From Reyranella sp. (GTDB taxonomy: Bacteria; Pseudomonadota; Alphaproteobacteria; Reyranellales; Reyranellaceae): DNA of 6,753 nucleotides. The notes below the pieces were generated by a model. It saw only the letters and a list, made by a program, of their open reading frames with translations. It ran no database searches and was not told where the DNA came from. Positions 6,196 to 6,753 of this stretch are shown here, one piece after another. The stretch spans positions 1 through 6,753 of the forward strand of contig JADHLS010000285.1 in NCBI GenBank assembly GCA_016780605.1, read 5' to 3'. A program made the translations under genes and the position numbers. Numbering within the stretch: the stretch's first letter is position 1; every line of letters begins with the position of its first letter.

Positions 6196-6216
6196 GCGAG
6201 CGCCTCGCCGTGCGAG
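6196..6216 (+). promoter_or_regulatory. Mutually exclusive hairpins between leader ORF and ssuA
   Basis: GCGAG (6196-6200), CTCGC (6204-6208) and GCGAG (6212-6216) lie in a row with three-base spacers. The central arm can pair perfectly with either neighbour, giving two competing five-base-pair hairpins. The right arm ends 11 bases before the GGAG of ssuA. Alternative pairing of this sort is how attenuators and translation-controlling leaders work. However, the stems are short, have three-base loops, and no T-run follows, so they would not be a classic terminator. Chance is possible in such GC-rich sequence. Confidence 0.3.
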
Positions 6217-6227
6217 CGGCGGCGGAC

Positions 6228-6231
6228 GGAG
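6228..6231 (+). promoter_or_regulatory. Ribosome binding site of ssuA
   Basis: GGAG is followed by six bases, AATTTT, and ATG 6238. The A/T-rich spacer should keep the start region open. This fixes the start directly ahead of a good signal peptide. Confidence 0.7.
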
Positions 6232-6237
6232 AATTTT

Positions 6238-6753
6238 ATGATCAAGCGACGCCACCTCCTCGCCGCCTTGCCGGCCGCTGTGCTCGCGGCGCCGGCGTTG
6301 GCGCAGCCCAAGGCGCGCGAGCTGCGCTTCGGCTACCAGCGCAGCGGCACGCTGCTGATCGCCAAGCAGCATGGCGTGCTCGAGAAGCGGCTGAAGCCGT
6401 TGGGCGTCGACGTGAAATGGGTCGAATTCTCGTTCGGGCCGCCCCTTCTCGAGGCGATGAACGTCGGCAGCGTCGACTACGGCACCGTGGGCGACACGCC
6501 GCCGGTCTTCGCCCAGGCGGCCAAGGCCAAGCTGCTCTATGTTGCCGCCGTCGAAGCGGCGGGATCGGGCTCGGCCATCCTGGTGCCACCGGGATCGACC
6601 CTGCAGTCGCTGGCCGACCTCAAGGGCAAGCGGGTCGGCTTCGCGCGGGCGTCGAGCGCCCACAACCTGACGATCGCCGCGCTCGAGAAGGCGGTGCTCG
6701 CCTGGAACGACATCACGCCGGTGCAGCTGGCGCCGGCCGACGCGCGCACCGCT
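6238..6753 (+). CDS. ssuA: Sulfonate ABC transporter periplasmic substrate-binding protein, SsuA type (N-terminal 172 codons)
   Basis: This is the periplasmic receptor that would deliver aliphatic sulfonates to an SsuBC-type permease for use as a sulfur source; those genes would be expected beyond the right edge. Residues 1-22 are an export signal (MIKRRHLLAALPAAVLAAPA, then LA) with a probable ALA|Q cleavage; the RRHLL start could also suit the Tat route. The mature part follows the SsuA pattern closely: LRFGYQRSGTLLIAKQHGVL (29-48), EFSFGPPLLEAMNVGSVDYG (63-82), GDTPPVFAQA (85-94), AILVPPGS (113-120), LADLKGKRVGFARASSAHNL (125-144) and PADARTA at the edge. In many relatives the stretch after DLKGKRV reads KGSNVHYL; here it is RASSAHNL, so ligand preference may differ. 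Related taurine and nitrate binding proteins are less likely given the SGTL and GDTPP blocks. The gene is probably controlled through the 150-base leader in front of it. It is about half of the usual length, cut by the window end. Confidence 0.92.
   Translation, partial: MIKRRHLLAALPAAVLAAPALAQPKARELRFGYQRSGTLLIAKQHGVLEKRLKPLGVDVKWVEFSFGPPLLEAMNVGSVDYGTVGDTPPVFAQAAKAKLLYVAAVEAAGSGSAILVPPGSTLQSLADLKGKRVGFARASSAHNLTIAALEKAVLAWNDITPVQLAPADARTA

Noticed and set aside
6000..6663. Two overlapping minus-strand frames covering the ssuA start
   Set aside because: They oppose ssuA, whose ribosome binding site, signal peptide and family motifs are clear.

Overview
The window looks like high-GC proteobacterial chromosome, most likely an alphaproteobacterium of the Rhizobiales/Rhodospirillales kind. 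The evidence is GC-ending codons, the gene families present, and dense coding on both strands; no marker gene fixes the genus. Sixty-base stretches counted by hand give about 73% GC in the two outer genes (541-600, 6541-6600), 65-68% in two inner minus-strand genes (2281-2340, 4861-4920), and only 53-58% in the central transporter (3361-3420, 3541-3600, 3841-3900).

Layout, left to right: (1) A minus-strand pair, a 65-residue protein of unknown function with a strong ribosome binding site, overlapping by ATGA the start of an acyl-CoA dehydrogenase-fold flavoprotein that runs off the left edge. (2) Behind it on the same strand, a short, apparently decayed AraC-type DNA-binding segment. (3) A 426-residue minus-strand protein of no family I recognise, with an unclear, possibly frameshifted start. 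(4) Divergent from it, a plus-strand MOT1-family molybdate/sulfate transporter of lower GC than everything around it. (5) Convergent with the transporter, a minus-strand COG4529-type FAD/NAD(P)-binding protein. (6) About 540 bases without a convincing conventional gene, holding a possible gene relic and, just before the last gene, a short two-cysteine leader ORF with a good ribosome binding site followed by two mutually exclusive hairpins. (7) The first 172 codons of a sulfonate ABC transporter periplasmic binding protein (SsuA type), running off the right edge.

Taken together the window resembles an organosulfur/sulfonate acquisition neighbourhood. SsuA-type uptake and an acyl-CoA dehydrogenase-fold oxidoreductase of the sort often found with sulfonate and sulfone use flank a central block (oxyanion transporter, unknown protein, flavoprotein) that may have come in separately. 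The joint role is inferred from neighbourhood and family; only the individual families can be read from the sequence. The most interesting untested feature is the candidate cysteine-sensing leader in front of ssuA.
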